From Sipunculus nudus (lineage: Eukaryota > Annelida > Sipuncula > Golfingiida > Sipunculidae): DNA of 64,000 nt. Position 1 is the first letter of the stretch. The number at the start of each line of letters is the position of its first letter. Below, piece after piece: positions 13,401 through 21,781 of this stretch. The position numbers were made by a program, and so were the translations under genes. The notes beneath the pieces were generated by a model, which made no database searches, was not told the origin of the DNA, and was given only the letters and a program-made list of their open reading frames with translations. Where the stretch lies: the NCBI GenBank assembly GCA_026874595.1, contig CM049310.1, positions 83,179,056 through 83,243,055 of the forward strand. The letters run 5' to 3'.

Positions 13401-15718
13401 GAAGACGTCGCCCATTGCAGTTTAAAGAAGTTAATTACTGTATAATACAAACCCTTGTTGTTTATAAACAGTCATGCCTTCCATCAATTAAAACATATAT
13501 TAAGCAAATAATTGAAGCAAATACAAGAGCACCTGTACAGACAAAAATCCTATATTTACTTTTTCATATATTTCACTTAATTGGTCCCGAATATACGATC
13601 AAGGTAACTTGGATCTTCACAATTACGACCATCCTGAAATACTGCCATTTTGGTCGATTCTCAGTTGATCGTAATAGTGGGGTTCCACTGTATACGTATC
13701 TGTTACAAGGACAGTAAACAAGAAAGATGCCACCACTGACCAGTGCTAGTTCCCTTGCTCGTGTCCACTTGAAACGATCCAGGGCGGTCAAACACTGCCT
13801 GAGAAGGACGGCGGTCAGTCCAGTGGTCAGGCCGATCAGGAGCATCATAAGCCAACGGTCCCATCCCGCCCTGTAGATATAAATGTTTAAATGAATATAC
13901 AGTCAAACCTCTCCTTGTGACCACCTAAGTTTAGCGACCACCTCAAAATACGCGACCACTTTTTCATGGTTCCAATAATTTTTTGCTCCTAACATCAGAC
14001 TTCACTAAGACGACAACCTCGAAAATACGACCACTTTATTTTACTCGTTGGTGGTCGTAATATCGAGATTTCACTGTATATATGTATATATGTATACATG
14101 TATACACATGCATGTTTATGTGTATTCATCTACATGTATTCACAGGTATCTATTAAGATTAAATGGTTTTGTCAAGTATTTATAAATAAGTATGTTTCAA
14201 TACCTCTGTTTTTAGTTTCACGGAATATACAAAATGTTAAATCTGATATATGATCAAAAACTACCTGACCAGACGGACGATGTTGCTCACTGCAACAAAA
14301 GCATAATAGTCCAATAAGAAATAATAATCTAGGCACTATAAATACTATCACCATGGTTTCAAACTTTAACGAATTTTTATCTTCAGGCAGTGGCAGCAGA
14401 GATGGGAGATACGTCTTAAAGAACATAAGAATGATGCCAAGTTCTTAATTTTCGTTTTCATAGCTTGTAGTAACAAAGCTTCCTTAACATATTGAACAGA
14501 ACTTTAAGAGTCAAGTCACATTAATAAATAGTGAATGGACATCAGGTTGATTATTCACAGGATATTGCGTCATTTTTTGGGACAACGCCTTTATCTCACA
14601 ATACTTATGGTGATACGTGAGAATGGTGGGTCCTTTAAGTCGGATGGCAATTATCTAAAGCTGGATTTACCTAAGAGTTCATGGGTACCCTTACTTACTA
14701 ATTAACCGTTATTTAACGGGTGTGATTTTTCAGGGGGTACAGCTTACCTGTATGGGTCGTTATTTACCGGGATTGATTCTAACTTTTGGTTCACCTTGCT
14801 TGCATATTTAACGCGAATTTTATCCAGTGTGGCTACACTTTACCTTTGGGTGATACCCAGGTTGGTAAATCTTACCCCTATGGTCCATTTTTAATGCGGC
14901 ATTTACCCAGTTTGGGTACATTTCGCATCACTGTGCCGTCACTAACCGCACTTGGTACTCGTAGTTAAATGTTAGCGCTATTGACCATTATCTATGGACC
15001 CCTGGCCCATTGTGGGTACATCGTTCCTCGATGAATGTGTGTGTATTTGTTCTCAACATAACGCAAACAATCATAAACGCAATTTCATGAAATCATCAGG
15101 GCATTTCGGGAAACAGCCAATGACGAACGATTAGATTATTTTGTGGATTCGGCACATGATCCGGATTTAGGAACGTCATCAAGGAATATTCACAAATGTA
15201 AAGTCACTTATAGACAAATGAACCTGGGAATATGCGCCGAATAAGTGACTGGCGGAGGCTTGCAATCATTAGAATGCATATTTCAAGTTTGATTCATGGG
15301 TACATATTACGTAGGCGGAATGTTCTTTAACACGTGCGGAAACTCCCCTACCTCGGCGGGTGTTCTCGCAACCATTCCTCGTACAGATGACTGTCCGTCG
15401 GTGAGTAGTTGACGCTGCTGAACGTTGCTATGACCTTCTTTTCTTGGTCTGTCAGCTTTTGTTTCAGACCGGTCGAAAAATTAAACGTGGACCTTCGTCG
15501 CATCGTGCTGATACTCCTCTAGATGAAAGATATGGTTAAACTATTTTATTAAAGTTTACAAGAATCCTGTTCGTAAATTATATAAAAATTAAATGATGTA
15601 TTTCTGTTTTACATTGGTATTAGAAAAATATATTCATTTATTGATAACTTTATACATATTTCTATAAATTTGTAATTTTATACATTCGGATAAATGGTGT
15701 ACGGATTAACGGCGCTTC

Positions 15719-15778
<60 letters not shown>

Positions 15779-15951
15779 ATAACTTTATACATTTATATAT
15801 ATAAATATATATAGTGAAAACTTTGTACATAAAAAATATATATTTTGATAACTTATTATTATTATATATTGATAACTATAACTTTATACATATAAATATA
15901 TGTATATATTGATAACTTGAAAAATATAAATATATATATATATATATATTT

Positions 15952-15997
<46 letters not shown>

Positions 15998-18900
15998 GCT
16001 TTATTCTTGATATATATAAAAATAAATCATGATGACACTAGTTTTCTCTCCTTGTTCGTTCGTTAATTCCACTTACCCGCGGGGATGAGGAGATGGAGCC
16101 TGTACGGGGGCCATCTGGAATTTTGTCGGAGTCTGGCAGTGCCACTGGAGGTACCTTGGCGTAGGAGGTCGGCATCTCTAAAATAACACGTGATGTAATC
16201 TCTAATGTAATCAATACCATTATACTTCAATGTCCATTCAGGGTAATTCTGTTTTAAACGATAGGTCCATGGGTGTCGGTGGCACATTTTACTGATAAAG
16301 ATGATACGGTCGCGATATTAACAGAATGATATTTTGTTACTTTATAAGGAATCGGGGCTAAAAGTTGTGACGCTCGACATCTAACTCGGACGCTCGATTG
16401 TGGGGGTTCAAGCGTCCGACCAGACGCGCGAATTTTCAGACTGTAGGCTCTTGTGGCAGTCACTGACAGCTGCCGACTAACAGTGAAACAAGTAAATTGT
16501 GAAAGCACTGTGCTGACTATTTACCTTTCAATTACTTTCTGAATAAATGACAATATAATGACACAAAATGTAATCATATAATCAAATAAAAAATAACATA
16601 GAAATTGTAAAAAAAAAAATCATTTACACTACCCTTCAATTTGACACTGATCACCTCCCATTGGAAGGCTCGAAACTGTCATAACAATTGGGACGCATCC
16701 TGGACTCTTTCAATATTATTCAATCTTATTCAATATTTCCTATTGAAAGTCCTGTGAATTATTATTATCAATCCTTCTGGATCACAAGTTTTATATCAAC
16801 GTAACCAGTAAAAATAAAATTCCTCTCCTGTCATTAAGACATCAGAACGAAGTGTGAATATTCAGTTAAAAGGGAAATATAATAGATAATTCAGTGTCTG
16901 CCAGTGAAATTTTGGGCTGCTTGAGTTTATTTTGTTCAGTTATCGCAGGAATGACTCAAAGGTATTAATTATTCAGGCACATTCTTTAAATTTAATTATG
17001 TTTTGCAACAGTTAAAAAAAGTAGATTATGGCTTACAGGGACCTCACGTACGTTAGCGGCACTCAAGACTATCATAAATTGGTCTAGGACAGAGTCAGAC
17101 TTAGACTTACCATTGAATGATAAAGCTAAATCTCAGTTGAATTGTTATGGAAAATATTTACTTAAATGAATTAGTGAGTAGGGTGCCGTGATACATTATC
17201 ATGGTCATTAACAGATGATTACAATAAAAACCTTTGGGTGCGTTATTCTATTTTCACTGCACTTGAAGTGAAAATTTGCATATATTTGCAGAAATGCATA
17301 AATGAACGCATTGTAAAAGATTATTTTGCTATAGGAATATTGAAGTGTTGGAACTAACGCGATAAGTTGTGGTGAACAATTTATAAGAATCACTTCACCT
17401 TTGATTATAACTGTTAATGTTCCTTTTTTAGATGATAAATGATTTTTATTGTGTGTGCTCGACTATATCTCTTTTGATTGCTCGCTCATCGTCCGTCCTA
17501 CGGCGCAATGTTGACCTTAATCAGTCACAATTAACGACTGATCTAAGAGGTTTACCCAGATAATCAGTATGTAGAAGGACACTTCTTCAAAAGGAGGACT
17601 AAATCACATCTGTTGTCGTAAACTTGTGACACGTGACATCATTAAAACTGAGATTTATTAAAGGTTAAGAACTTGCTATTTATGCATGAAGTGCTATTCT
17701 GATGCTACTTAATGTAAAACAGTTTTTTCTTAAATGAGCGTTTAATGATATTATTAGCAAAAAAAAATGTGAAAATTCTAAAAATACCACCCTCATAGTA
17801 TCTCACATGATCACTCAACTCATGAGCTGTTTATGATACTGGTTGTTGACACCATGATATGGTTGGCCTTATTTTACTTAACAATATCAGACAACTAATT
17901 CGCGACTTGACATTCCAACCCTTAATAATCCGAAAACCCTGCAATCCGACGGTATTTTGTAAAAAACGAACGGGACCCATAGAAATTAGCCTTGACAAAC
18001 CGACAACCTTGGATTCCGACTCCGACATAACATTTCCCGACACAAACAAGGGCACCGATGTATTTACTGACTTGATAATCCGACCGGTATATTGTCTTTT
18101 GATGTCGGTCGTTGGGCTCGTGCACACAGCACCCTGGTCAATTAGCGTGAAATCCACCGAGGCATATTGTTTTAACCATACACTAGAGCCAATTACTGAG
18201 TCAATTTGGCTCACTAATTAAGTCAGTTTGGATCTACATGTTTTTTGGGTTTTTTTTAATTCTTTCTGGAAAATCTGAGGCTGACTGTGTCATACATTCT
18301 AAGCTTTTGTTGAGATCTAGAATTTTGAGTCATAGGGGATTTTCCTGTGTGTGACGTCACTGCCGAGTTGACAGTGCTCACAGATGTGCCAATAGCTATA
18401 AAGCAAATCACAATACCTTATGTTTTATTTGTGGAAAAATAAATGGAAAAAAAAAAGTTTTCTCCTCCAGGAATTAGGTTCATTTTTTTCTTATCGGCAA
18501 GTATAATAATAAAATGAGATTTATGATACTTTTGCTTGACTTTAACCATGACCGTGAAAGTGGTTCTTTTGCAGTATCGGGTCCTATATTGGTGTTAATT
18601 TTCACTTTTATGGTCAACTGTATAGCTCCGTTTAAACAGAGTTTCAATGTAAAAGATTAGTTCGTGTCTTTAAGGCCCGTATTTTTTGTCTTTCCGTTGG
18701 AAGCATGGGAACATATTAAAAAAGCTACCAAACAAATTTGCATATTTCTTTTGTTTTTAGATATAAATGATGACAATATTTTCAGCACATGTTCAATATT
18801 ATACAGCAGATGTGTTGCCATGTCATATAAATGTCATTTAATGGTGACATGCTGCCATTTTGTTTTCATGTGTCATTCTGTATTGTAATGTACTATACTT

Positions 18901-21323
18901 ACCGGAATTACTCGTCTCCTGAACCATTTCCGACAAAGGGCGCCCTGGGTCAAGGTCGACAGGGGATGCGCCGCCGAGTTGATTCTGAAAACAAACAAAA
19001 ACACAGCCTACCAGTCACATATATAAAACAACAAATGTTTCGCCTGTGTGTACCAGTGTTATTCCCTTGTTGATGCGCTTTATCAGAATTATGCAAATAT
19101 AAAACTTCTGTGCCGATTTCAGGGAATATCTCCAATAATTATGCTGTGTATCTCGTAGGGGTGTGCCATTTCATCGATATATCTTTATGTCACGATACGG
19201 TGATTCGCATATTGTGTGTCGCGATATCTCCTACATTTATCGATATTTTTGGATTTTTTGTCAAATGTGTCTGAAACTGTCTTAATATAGTGAATATAAA
19301 GTTTCTGTCACAATTTTAGACATCTAAATTGATTGCGAAATTCTCTAATTGCCAATGGTACATGTAAGACGTAAAGACAACTAAAGTATGTAGTTTACTT
19401 AGTAATGTTGCAATATCCTGTGTAAAATTGAAAGATATAATACTAAAAGAATATACTTTTTTGTGTCATATTCAAAATGTTCATGAAAAAATAACATACT
19501 AGTATTTAATGTGTTATATATTCCAGAAAGTATATATACTTATGTCCTGTAAAATGAAAAATATCTCTACAAGTATCATAATACGCTACCACATATCGCA
19601 ATATATTGCAATACGAAAATCTTTGGCGATAATTGGCACTGATATCTAGTGCTGGGTCCAGTTGGAATGTTCTGCCTCGGCGGAGGTATGTGCGCTCTTT
19701 TAAGTGCCATTGCCGTTAATATTTATGATAATGTGGCATAATAAAAATATGTAAGCATAAGCATATATGGGGACTCTCTGGTAACTTGTTAAATCACCCA
19801 GCGACAAACACAGCAAAACGCAACTAGGTATACTATGGTTGACTTCATATTCGCGAAGGTAAAATTTCGCAGCGTTTACATTTTCATTGTTTCGCGAGGG
19901 TTCAATTTTCGCGATTTCACCATACAATTACCTAAACAGAGTATATCCATAATGCCATGAATTAAATATTTAAGAAATATGTTCGAAAAATTGTAATAAT
20001 TTGACAGTGAAACAAGTAAACATTTAGCGTGTCGAAATTATAGTTTATCATTGGCAATTATTTTGAAAGATATGATAAATTTGTTTTACGGGTAGCATAC
20101 AAAATCTATTACTATTTCAATTGTCCGTCTTATGCCTCGGACGATGGGACGTCTTATTCGCGAGGGTATTATTTTTGCAATTAGTTCTGTTTTGCGAACA
20201 TCACGAATTTCAAACCCTCGCGAACAAAAAGGCAACCATAGAATGTAACATGGGATTTTCAATTTTATTGGATGGTAGGACATTTGTATAGGACGATATA
20301 CCCGACAAGCGTACAAACAGCCGGAACCCTGTATATTGTTCACTTGTCTCTGTAACTACTATTGTAATCATTTTGAATGAATGTATGAATGTAAGAAGGA
20401 TATTTCTCAATAATTTGCTGATACAAGTACAGTGAGATAAAATGATTTTAATAGTTACTGGTCTTGGAACAGAGAGCTCTCCCTCCCTGTTGCATTTGTG
20501 AACATTTTTATAATATTATTATGGTATTACTAACATAGAGTTATACTGAAATTGACGAATAAAATAATACGCATATCTATATAAAATATAAAACGATATC
20601 GTCAGCTTATCAAATACATTTTATGGGGTTATTAGCCATTAGTATGCTGAGACGTAATAATGTGACGTAAAATTTGTGAAGCTGAGCTGACATAATAAAA
20701 TAGCATGCATCCTATTGCTTTTTTTATGTCAAGGAGGCGGGCTAGGTAGGACACATATCATTTCCTTCGCCAGGATAGTATGCATTCATCCAAGGTCGTG
20801 TATGTGTGTGCGCTTGTGTTTTTTTTTTTTTTTTTGTGTATTTGCTCACAATATAACTCACGCATTTATGAACGAAATTTCGTGAGATTCGGGAATGGGC
20901 TAAGAATTCTTTTGGCGCATTATTCGGATTTAGGAATATCACCAAAGAATATTCACAAATGTGAAGTAACTTCAAGAATAAACCTGTAAATATGGTCCGA
21001 ATAAGTGAATCCCAACACGGTTTTGTAAGCATCCTACAATAGGACCCCCCCCCCCCAATGGTGGAGGCCTGCATTCATTAGAATGCAGATTTCTAATTTT
21101 ACATATGGAAAACGTATTTTGATTTTCTAATATCAAATATTTATTTATTCATCATGTAATACAATTTATTGAAATACTGGTATCAAATATTACTTTGTGA
21201 TGCGGTAAAACTTACCGACATTCGAAACAGATCAACTTGTTCATTTTTCTTTTCAGACAGTGGTTTGACCGGGTACGAGTCCCTCCTTGGGCCAAGTTTA
21301 TTTACGTCAATTAAGGACTCCAT
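757..21323 (-). CDS. CLC-family chloride channel/transporter (ClC-6/7-like), 16 exons, 3' end missing
   Basis: Membrane protein expected to move chloride or another anion across a plasma or endo-lysosomal membrane. Coding exons, 5' to 3': 21323-21216, 18984-18903, 16177-16077, 15518-15352, 13870-13741, 12987-12907, 12609-12434, 11891-11799, 11366-11141, 9758-9564, 7751-7645, 7196-7138, 6746-6575, 4114-3925, 2565-2399, 936-757. Total is 2234 nt, 744 codons plus 2 nt, with phases agreeing at every junction. Seen: cytosolic N-terminus to about residue 157; GPGVPE at 231-236; AIQGP at 273-277 where the family has GKEGP; the AAFNAPIGG stretch and Glu341-Asp342; lumenal loop with three N-glycosylation sequons (478, 491, 502); GGIFIP at 559-564; conserved Tyr661; start of CBS1 from about 690. 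ClC-7 is about 800 residues, so the end of CBS1 and all of CBS2 should lie left of base 1. Subfamily placement is from memory of family motifs, not from a tree. Confidence 0.93.
937..2398. other. CLC intron 15
   Basis: No exon seen. An open frame at 1259-1621 (plus) shows no recognisable protein. About 2110-2370 is one copy of an interspersed repeat also present near 35.8 kb. Confidence 0.6.
2110..2370. repeat. Interspersed repeat, copy A
   Basis: Shares long diverged stretches with 35755-36025, for example TCCTTGTTTGGGATCTA, then a run ending GGATGGTTTTGC and GAACTGATAGT. Same orientation in both copies. No coding capacity. It stops just left of the donor of CLC exon 15. Confidence 0.65.
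2399..2565 (-). CDS. CLC gene exon 15, last membrane helices
   Basis: Residues 630-684 plus two bases of Val685: VEMAQDVDFIIPVMAAIFVA then KLVADVLCRPLYKCLLDFKG and MPFLDPEPG. Matches helices Q-R; Tyr661 in RPLYKCLL corresponds to the conserved pore tyrosine (Tyr445 of the E. coli protein). Donor GTGAGT, acceptor TATTTCAG. Confidence 0.93.
2735..2815. repeat. Short interspersed repeat fragment
   Basis: The GACCGCGCCCTCATCCGTAA region resembles 31905-31965 (AACCGCGCCCTAATCCATAA), both followed by a TATAGTA motif. Lies in CLC intron 14. Confidence 0.45.
3345..3470. repeat. Interspersed repeat with CAGTGCATTGTGGGG core
   Basis: CAGTGCATTGTGGGG, then CAGAG, TCTTGTGA and a CGATTC-GCGC motif recur in the same order at 5812-5905. 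Two diverged copies of an unnamed element, in introns 14 and 13 of the CLC gene. Confidence 0.55.
3925..4114 (-). CDS. CLC gene exon 14
   Basis: Completes Met566 and encodes 567-629: VTGALYGRVMGLIIIDIYRA, a lumenal loop, then WMDPGAMAMIGAGSLLGGIT and LTLAVTIIVV. These match G---GRL-G and the DPG-YALIGAAA-LGG--R segment of helices O-P. Acceptor TTTTTTTCAG, donor GTACGT. Its first bases and acceptor are the source of the tandem array in the preceding intron. Confidence 0.95.
4066..4620. repeat. Tandem array made from the 5' end of CLC exon 14 and its splice acceptor
   Basis: The first unit is the exon 14 boundary itself (about 4066-4135). About six further copies of roughly 75 bp follow at about 4137, 4212, 4290, 4369, 4445 and 4522, with a worn partial copy near 4590. 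Each holds CGACCATACAACGCTCCCGT, or a close variant, then CAACCTG or CACCCTG and an A-run, which on the sense strand is a polypyrimidine tract, CAG and the exon start. Copies alternate in two sub-types (GATCATGATCAAAC and GATTATGATTAAAC), suggesting dimer amplification. Confidence 0.92.
4945..5085. repeat. Interspersed repeat, GAGGAGATTATGTTTTCAC family
   Basis: Starts CCCCGAGGAGATTATGTTTT and ends CCTTGGCGGCGGTAAGCGCT. A related copy is at 31421-31611 (CACCAAGGAGATTACGTTTT to CTTGGCGGTGGTATGCGCTC). The opening and closing parts are complementary over the AAGG/CCTTGG region, so it may be a small inverted-repeat element. Confidence 0.55.
5575..5635. repeat. C-rich low-complexity tract
   Basis: Runs of C broken by single A or T, in CLC intron 13. 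Its complement is G-rich, so a G-quadruplex is possible. Confidence 0.85.
5812..5905. repeat. Second copy of the CAGTGCATTGTGGGG repeat
   Basis: Same ordered motifs as 3345-3470: CAGTGCATTGTGGGG, GCAGAGG, TCTTGTGAGCTCGATTC. Sits just left of the GA tract. Confidence 0.5.
5966..6545. repeat. Long polypurine (GA)n tract
   Basis: Pure (GA) from about 5970 to 6030, then about 500 bases almost entirely of A and G (GAGAGA, GAAAGA, GGGAGA). On the gene's sense strand this is polypyrimidine beginning about 30 bases after the exon 13 donor at 6574. Open frames here encode only Arg/Glu or Ser/Leu repeats and are not genes. Confidence 0.95.
6575..6746 (-). CDS. CLC gene exon 13, GGxFxP region
   Basis: Completes Val509, encodes 510-565 and gives two bases of Met566. 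VATLLVGSGQSLLNKLVS matches the ATLFF-- loop of the family, and TAGSAIAGGIFIPSM holds the third conserved motif (family GxFxPS) that lines the chloride site. Acceptor CCCGACAG, donor GTGAGT; the intron then runs almost at once into polypyrimidine on the sense strand. Confidence 0.94.
7138..7196 (-). CDS. CLC gene exon 12, 59-bp small exon
   Basis: Completes Gly489, encodes 490-508 (ENVSLEVFDCGRNTTTYNQ) and gives one base of Val509. Acceptor TCTAACAG, donor GTACCC. Supplies the Cys and YN positions of the family's F-C----YN--ATL loop, with sequons at N491 and N502. Too short to appear in a plain ORF search; supported by phase on both sides and by motif. Confidence 0.87.
7250..7435. repeat. AT microsatellites
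   Basis: TATATA runs near 7258-7310 and 7395-7430, followed by a GTGTGTGTA-rich stretch to about 7510. In CLC intron 11. Confidence 0.85.
7645..7751 (-). CDS. CLC gene exon 11
   Basis: Residues 454-488 plus two bases of Gly489. Helix-K-like STVVVTLPMGFPC followed by a lumenal or extracellular loop with sequon N478-I-T. The donor lies in a run of G and C; choosing GTAAGA leaves two bases, which fits exon 12 but not exon 13, and this is what revealed the 59-bp exon between them. Confidence 0.88.
7752..8625. other. CLC intron 10, right part
   Basis: No exon seen. Two diverged copies of a segment with TTAGAATGACATTAT or TTAGAATTATATTAT and TGCCAGTCCTT or TGCCATTCCTT lie near 7867-7975 and 8155-8280, so there is an old direct duplication of roughly 290 bp. 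Confidence 0.5.
8520..9420. repeat. Imperfect outer inverted repeat around the MITE
   Basis: GCGACCATGTTAAGCCTTAA at about 8610 and TTAGGCTTAAGACCATGTCG at about 9387 are roughly inverse copies. The TTAA element appears inserted inside an older inverted-repeat element with CTACGGTCGTAG-like motifs. Confidence 0.45.
8630..9105. mobile_element. Miniature inverted-repeat element flanked by TTAA (piggyBac-like MITE)
   Basis: Left end GCCTGGCGTACACGTTACGA and right end, reverse-complemented, CCCCGGCGCACACGTTACGA; the match continues through AATTTGGATACGAT, about 33 bp with few mismatches. TTAA sits directly outside both ends (8626-8629 and 9106-9109), the target duplication typical of piggyBac elements. 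Length is 476 bp with no transposase frame. The interior is rich in CGTATCGTATCG motifs. Confidence 0.8.
9564..9758 (-). CDS. CLC gene exon 10
   Basis: Residues 389-453, exactly 65 codons. Contains IHILIFLPCIVLGLVGGFMG and ALYTKVN, the helix-J region (family: E---F--LGV-GGL-GALF---N), then a basic linker with RKRLLAKIKN. Acceptor CTTGCAG, donor GTAAGT. Confidence 0.93.
9759..11140. other. CLC intron 9
   Basis: No exon seen. About 10520-10855 is a repeat (listed separately). The rest is AT-rich with a C-run at 10457-10466. Confidence 0.5.
10520..10855. repeat. Interspersed repeat with GACCTTGAAAACTG and GACGGACGGACG motifs
   Basis: Two related parts, each with ACTTAGCCCT- or CCTAGCCCTTGATAA-like sequence, AAGGTGCATCAAT, TGCAAGTTTGG and ACTTT-CGTC. 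Between them is GTGACCTTGAAAACTGCATC, and at the end GACGGACGGACGGATGGACG. This style of repeat is, from memory, common in molluscan and other invertebrate genomes. Confidence 0.7.
11141..11366 (-). CDS. CLC gene exon 9, proton-glutamate region
   Basis: Completes Arg313 and encodes 314-388. Contains [20 protein letters not shown] followed by MEDISSFW, the clearest family signature in the window (ClC-7 has [20 protein letters not shown] then LEE). Glu341 matches the first Glu; Asp342 replaces the second, which is the internal proton glutamate in exchangers. Donor GTAAGT after CTC TGG. Confidence 0.95.
11701..11777. repeat. 19-bp tandem repeat, about four copies
   Basis: Unit AAATGAAGTACAGACAAAG, with the first copies diverged. 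In CLC intron 8, about 20 bases from the exon 8 donor. Confidence 0.85.
11799..11891 (-). CDS. CLC gene exon 8
   Basis: Completes Gly282 and encodes 283-312, SVIGAGVGQFRSKSLNINPK onward, then two bases of Arg313. Matches the GSVIAAGISQ stretch after GKEGPMIH in ClC-7. Donor GTGAGA after GAC AG; acceptor ATTCCAG. Confidence 0.9.
11933..12075 (+). mobile_element. tRNA-derived SINE fragment
   Basis: tRNA-like head GCTGTGGCTCAAAGTTGAAA, then CACGAGTTCGAATCTC, which resembles pol III A and B boxes. Body follows to GGGGGCGGTTTTCCCC. Lies in CLC intron 7, antisense to the gene. Confidence 0.6.
12434..12609 (-). CDS. CLC gene exon 7, anion-filter and gating motifs
   Basis: Residues 224-281 plus two bases of Gly282. 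Carries GPGVPEVISYLNG (231-243), the family's GSGIPE filter motif with Pro at the Ser position, then AVSSGIPCAIQGPIIALG. By alignment through GP and the following GSVIGAG, Gln275 sits where exchangers and most channels have the gating glutamate of GKEGP. Acceptor GTTAG, donor GTAAGG. Confidence 0.92.
12907..12987 (-). CDS. CLC gene exon 6
   Basis: Residues 197-223, EGDFGHLWGWVAGISVLFVF followed by FGSVLIA. Membrane helix C region ahead of the selectivity-filter exon. Acceptor TTATCAG, donor GTGAGT; phase 0 at both ends. Confidence 0.88.
13090..13375. repeat. Degenerate repeat of CGGATTATCGGG motifs
   Basis: Many variants of GTCGGATTATC-GGGTGGTCGTTGG, irregular spacing, in CLC intron 5. It resembles the GTGGTCGTAATAT-style repeats at 13.6-14.1 kb. 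Confidence 0.5.
13583..13697. repeat. Interspersed repeat ending GTGGGGTTCCACTGTAT
   Basis: Contains ACGATCAAGGTAACTTGGAT, then GGTCGATT and GATCGTAATAGTGGGGTTCC. The end motif is similar to GGTCGTAATATCGAGATTTC at about 14051-14070. Non-coding, CLC intron 5. Confidence 0.5.
13741..13870 (-). CDS. CLC gene exon 5, first membrane helix
   Basis: Completes Arg153 and encodes 154-196. Contains DRWLMMLLIGLTTGLTAVLL, the helix-B region typical of the family (compare RWLI-LIG-LTGLVA), then a basic stretch. Donor is GTCAGT, weaker than most, but its phase agrees with exon 6; reading on would add about 17 codons before an AG in intron sequence. Confidence 0.87.
13895..14085. repeat. Interspersed repeat with GACCACCT and GGTGGTCGTAATATC motifs
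   Basis: Begins AGTCAAACCTCTCCTTGTGA and ends TCACTGTATATA. GACCACC on the left and GGTGGTC on the right give it inverted ends. In CLC intron 4. Confidence 0.5.
14086..15029. other. CLC intron 4, no gene
   Basis: AT-rich. 14690-14960 holds many TACC/GGGTA motifs (ATGGGTACCC, TTACCGGG, GATACCCAGG), a degenerate inverted repeat. I see no exon. Confidence 0.45.
15030..15275. mobile_element. Inverted-repeat element (TGGCGGAGGC family), copy 1
   Basis: Shares ordered blocks with 20757-21085 and 62645-62905: AACGCAATTTCATGAAATCA, CATTTCGGGAAACAGCCAAT, AAGGAATATTCACAAATGTA, TGGGAATATGCGCCGAATAA. It ends ACTGGCGGAGGCTTGC, the reverse complement of the GCCTCCGCCA start seen in the third copy. Left end not clear here. 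Confidence 0.65.
15352..15518 (-). CDS. CLC gene exon 4
   Basis: Residues 98-152 plus two bases of Arg153. Begins RSISTMRRRSTFNF and ends with VNYSPTDSHLYEEWLREHP, which matches the short conserved segment (DYxxxxNxLY-like) just before the first membrane helix in ClC-6/7 proteins. Acceptor CATCTAG, donor GTAGGG, the latter not optimal. Confidence 0.88.
15718..16015. repeat. AT microsatellite complex
   Basis: Pure (AT) about 15722-15776, then units of TTGATAACTTTATACAT mixed with TATATA, and a second pure run at 15955-15993. Fills much of CLC intron 3. Confidence 0.95.
16077..16177 (-). CDS. CLC gene exon 3
   Basis: Completes Glu64 and encodes residues 65-97, beginning MPTSYAKVPPVALPDSD. Acceptor TTTTAG, donor GTAAGT after CCG CGG. 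N-terminal cytosolic tail rich in Ser and Pro. Phase 1 in, 0 out. Confidence 0.87.
16178..18902. other. CLC intron 2
   Basis: No exon seen. 17850-18220 is an open but unrecognised stretch with CCGACAACCTTGGATTCCGA-like motifs, probably a repeat. 16340-16460 has several GACGCTCGA/GGACGCTCG motifs. The remainder is AT-rich. Confidence 0.5.
18903..18984 (-). CDS. CLC gene exon 2
   Basis: Residues 37-63 plus the first base of codon 64. Acceptor TTTTCAG before AAT CAA CTC; donor GTAAGTATAG after TCC G. Acidic, proline-containing N-terminal cytosolic tail. Phase 0 in, phase 1 out, matching its neighbours. Confidence 0.85.
18985..21215. other. CLC intron 1
   Basis: 19158-19660 is rich in ATCGATAT, CGCGATATC and ATCGCAATATATTGCAATAC motifs and may be a decayed hAT-type miniature element starting GGGGTGTGCCATTTC. 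19830-20230 has TTCGCGA motifs on both strands. Inverted-repeat element copy 2 lies at 20757-21085. No exon seen. Confidence 0.45.
20757..21085. mobile_element. Inverted-repeat element (TGGCGGAGGC family), copy 2
   Basis: Starts CCTTCGCCAGGATAGTATGC and ends GGTGGAGGCCTGCATTCATT, imperfect inverted ends. The middle has ACGAAATTTCGTGAGATTCG and AAAGAATATTCACAAATGTG. A poly-T run is at 20818-20836 and a C-run at 21045-21055. In CLC intron 1. Confidence 0.6.
21216..21323 (-). CDS. CLC gene exon 1 (start codon)
   Basis: Encodes residues 1-36, beginning MESLIDVNKLGPRR. The ATG at 21323-21321 has A at -3 and G at +4, and an in-frame TAG lies three codons upstream, so this is the likely start. Ends TCG before a GTAAGT donor in phase 0. 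Hydrophilic and cytosolic, with no signal peptide, as usual for the CLC family. Confidence 0.85.
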
Positions 21324-21365
21324 TTTACCCTAAAACTTGGCTTTTTATGTCAAACTGCGTCTCCT
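21324..21365 (-). other. Possible 5' UTR with upstream splice acceptor
   Basis: On the minus strand, TTATGCCTTGCAG ends at 21366, 42 bases before the ATG. It resembles an acceptor, so the transcript may start in an untranslated exon at higher coordinates. It could also be chance. Confidence 0.25.
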
Positions 21366-21646
21366 CTGCAAGGCATAAAGTAAAAATGCGTGAGGAGCTA
21401 TCCCGTGTACTTGGTACACTTCTTAAGATCAATATTTGGATTTATATTTATATATTATTGAAACAAGGGCGGTAGTGTCACTTTAGATAACGCTGGATAA
21501 AAGTATTGTATAAATTAGACCTGTACAACAGGGCAGATATTATTAGAAAAGCTGGCTCACGGACGATTTTTCTAATTTTAGACCTGTCATACATCACATG
21601 AGGTAACGTCATTCATTTTACTCAGAAATGCGATGACTGGTGCATT

Positions 21647-21781
21647 CAGGGTTGGGCTCAAATGCGACTCAGCGCATTTAAATGCAAATATTTCAAGTCA
21701 AATGCAAATGCAATAAAAAAAATCAAATGCAAATGCGATTACAGTTAACATAATGCATATGCATTTTCAATCCAACCCTTG
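21647..21781. mobile_element. Small hAT-like inverted-repeat element with AAATGC repeats
   Basis: Starts CAGGGTTGGGCTCAAATGCG and ends CATTTTCAATCCAACCCTTG, inverted ends of about 11 bp with an imperfection. The interior is (AAATGC)-rich. CAGGG-type ends are typical of hAT elements; I could not find a clear 8-bp target duplication. Confidence 0.5.
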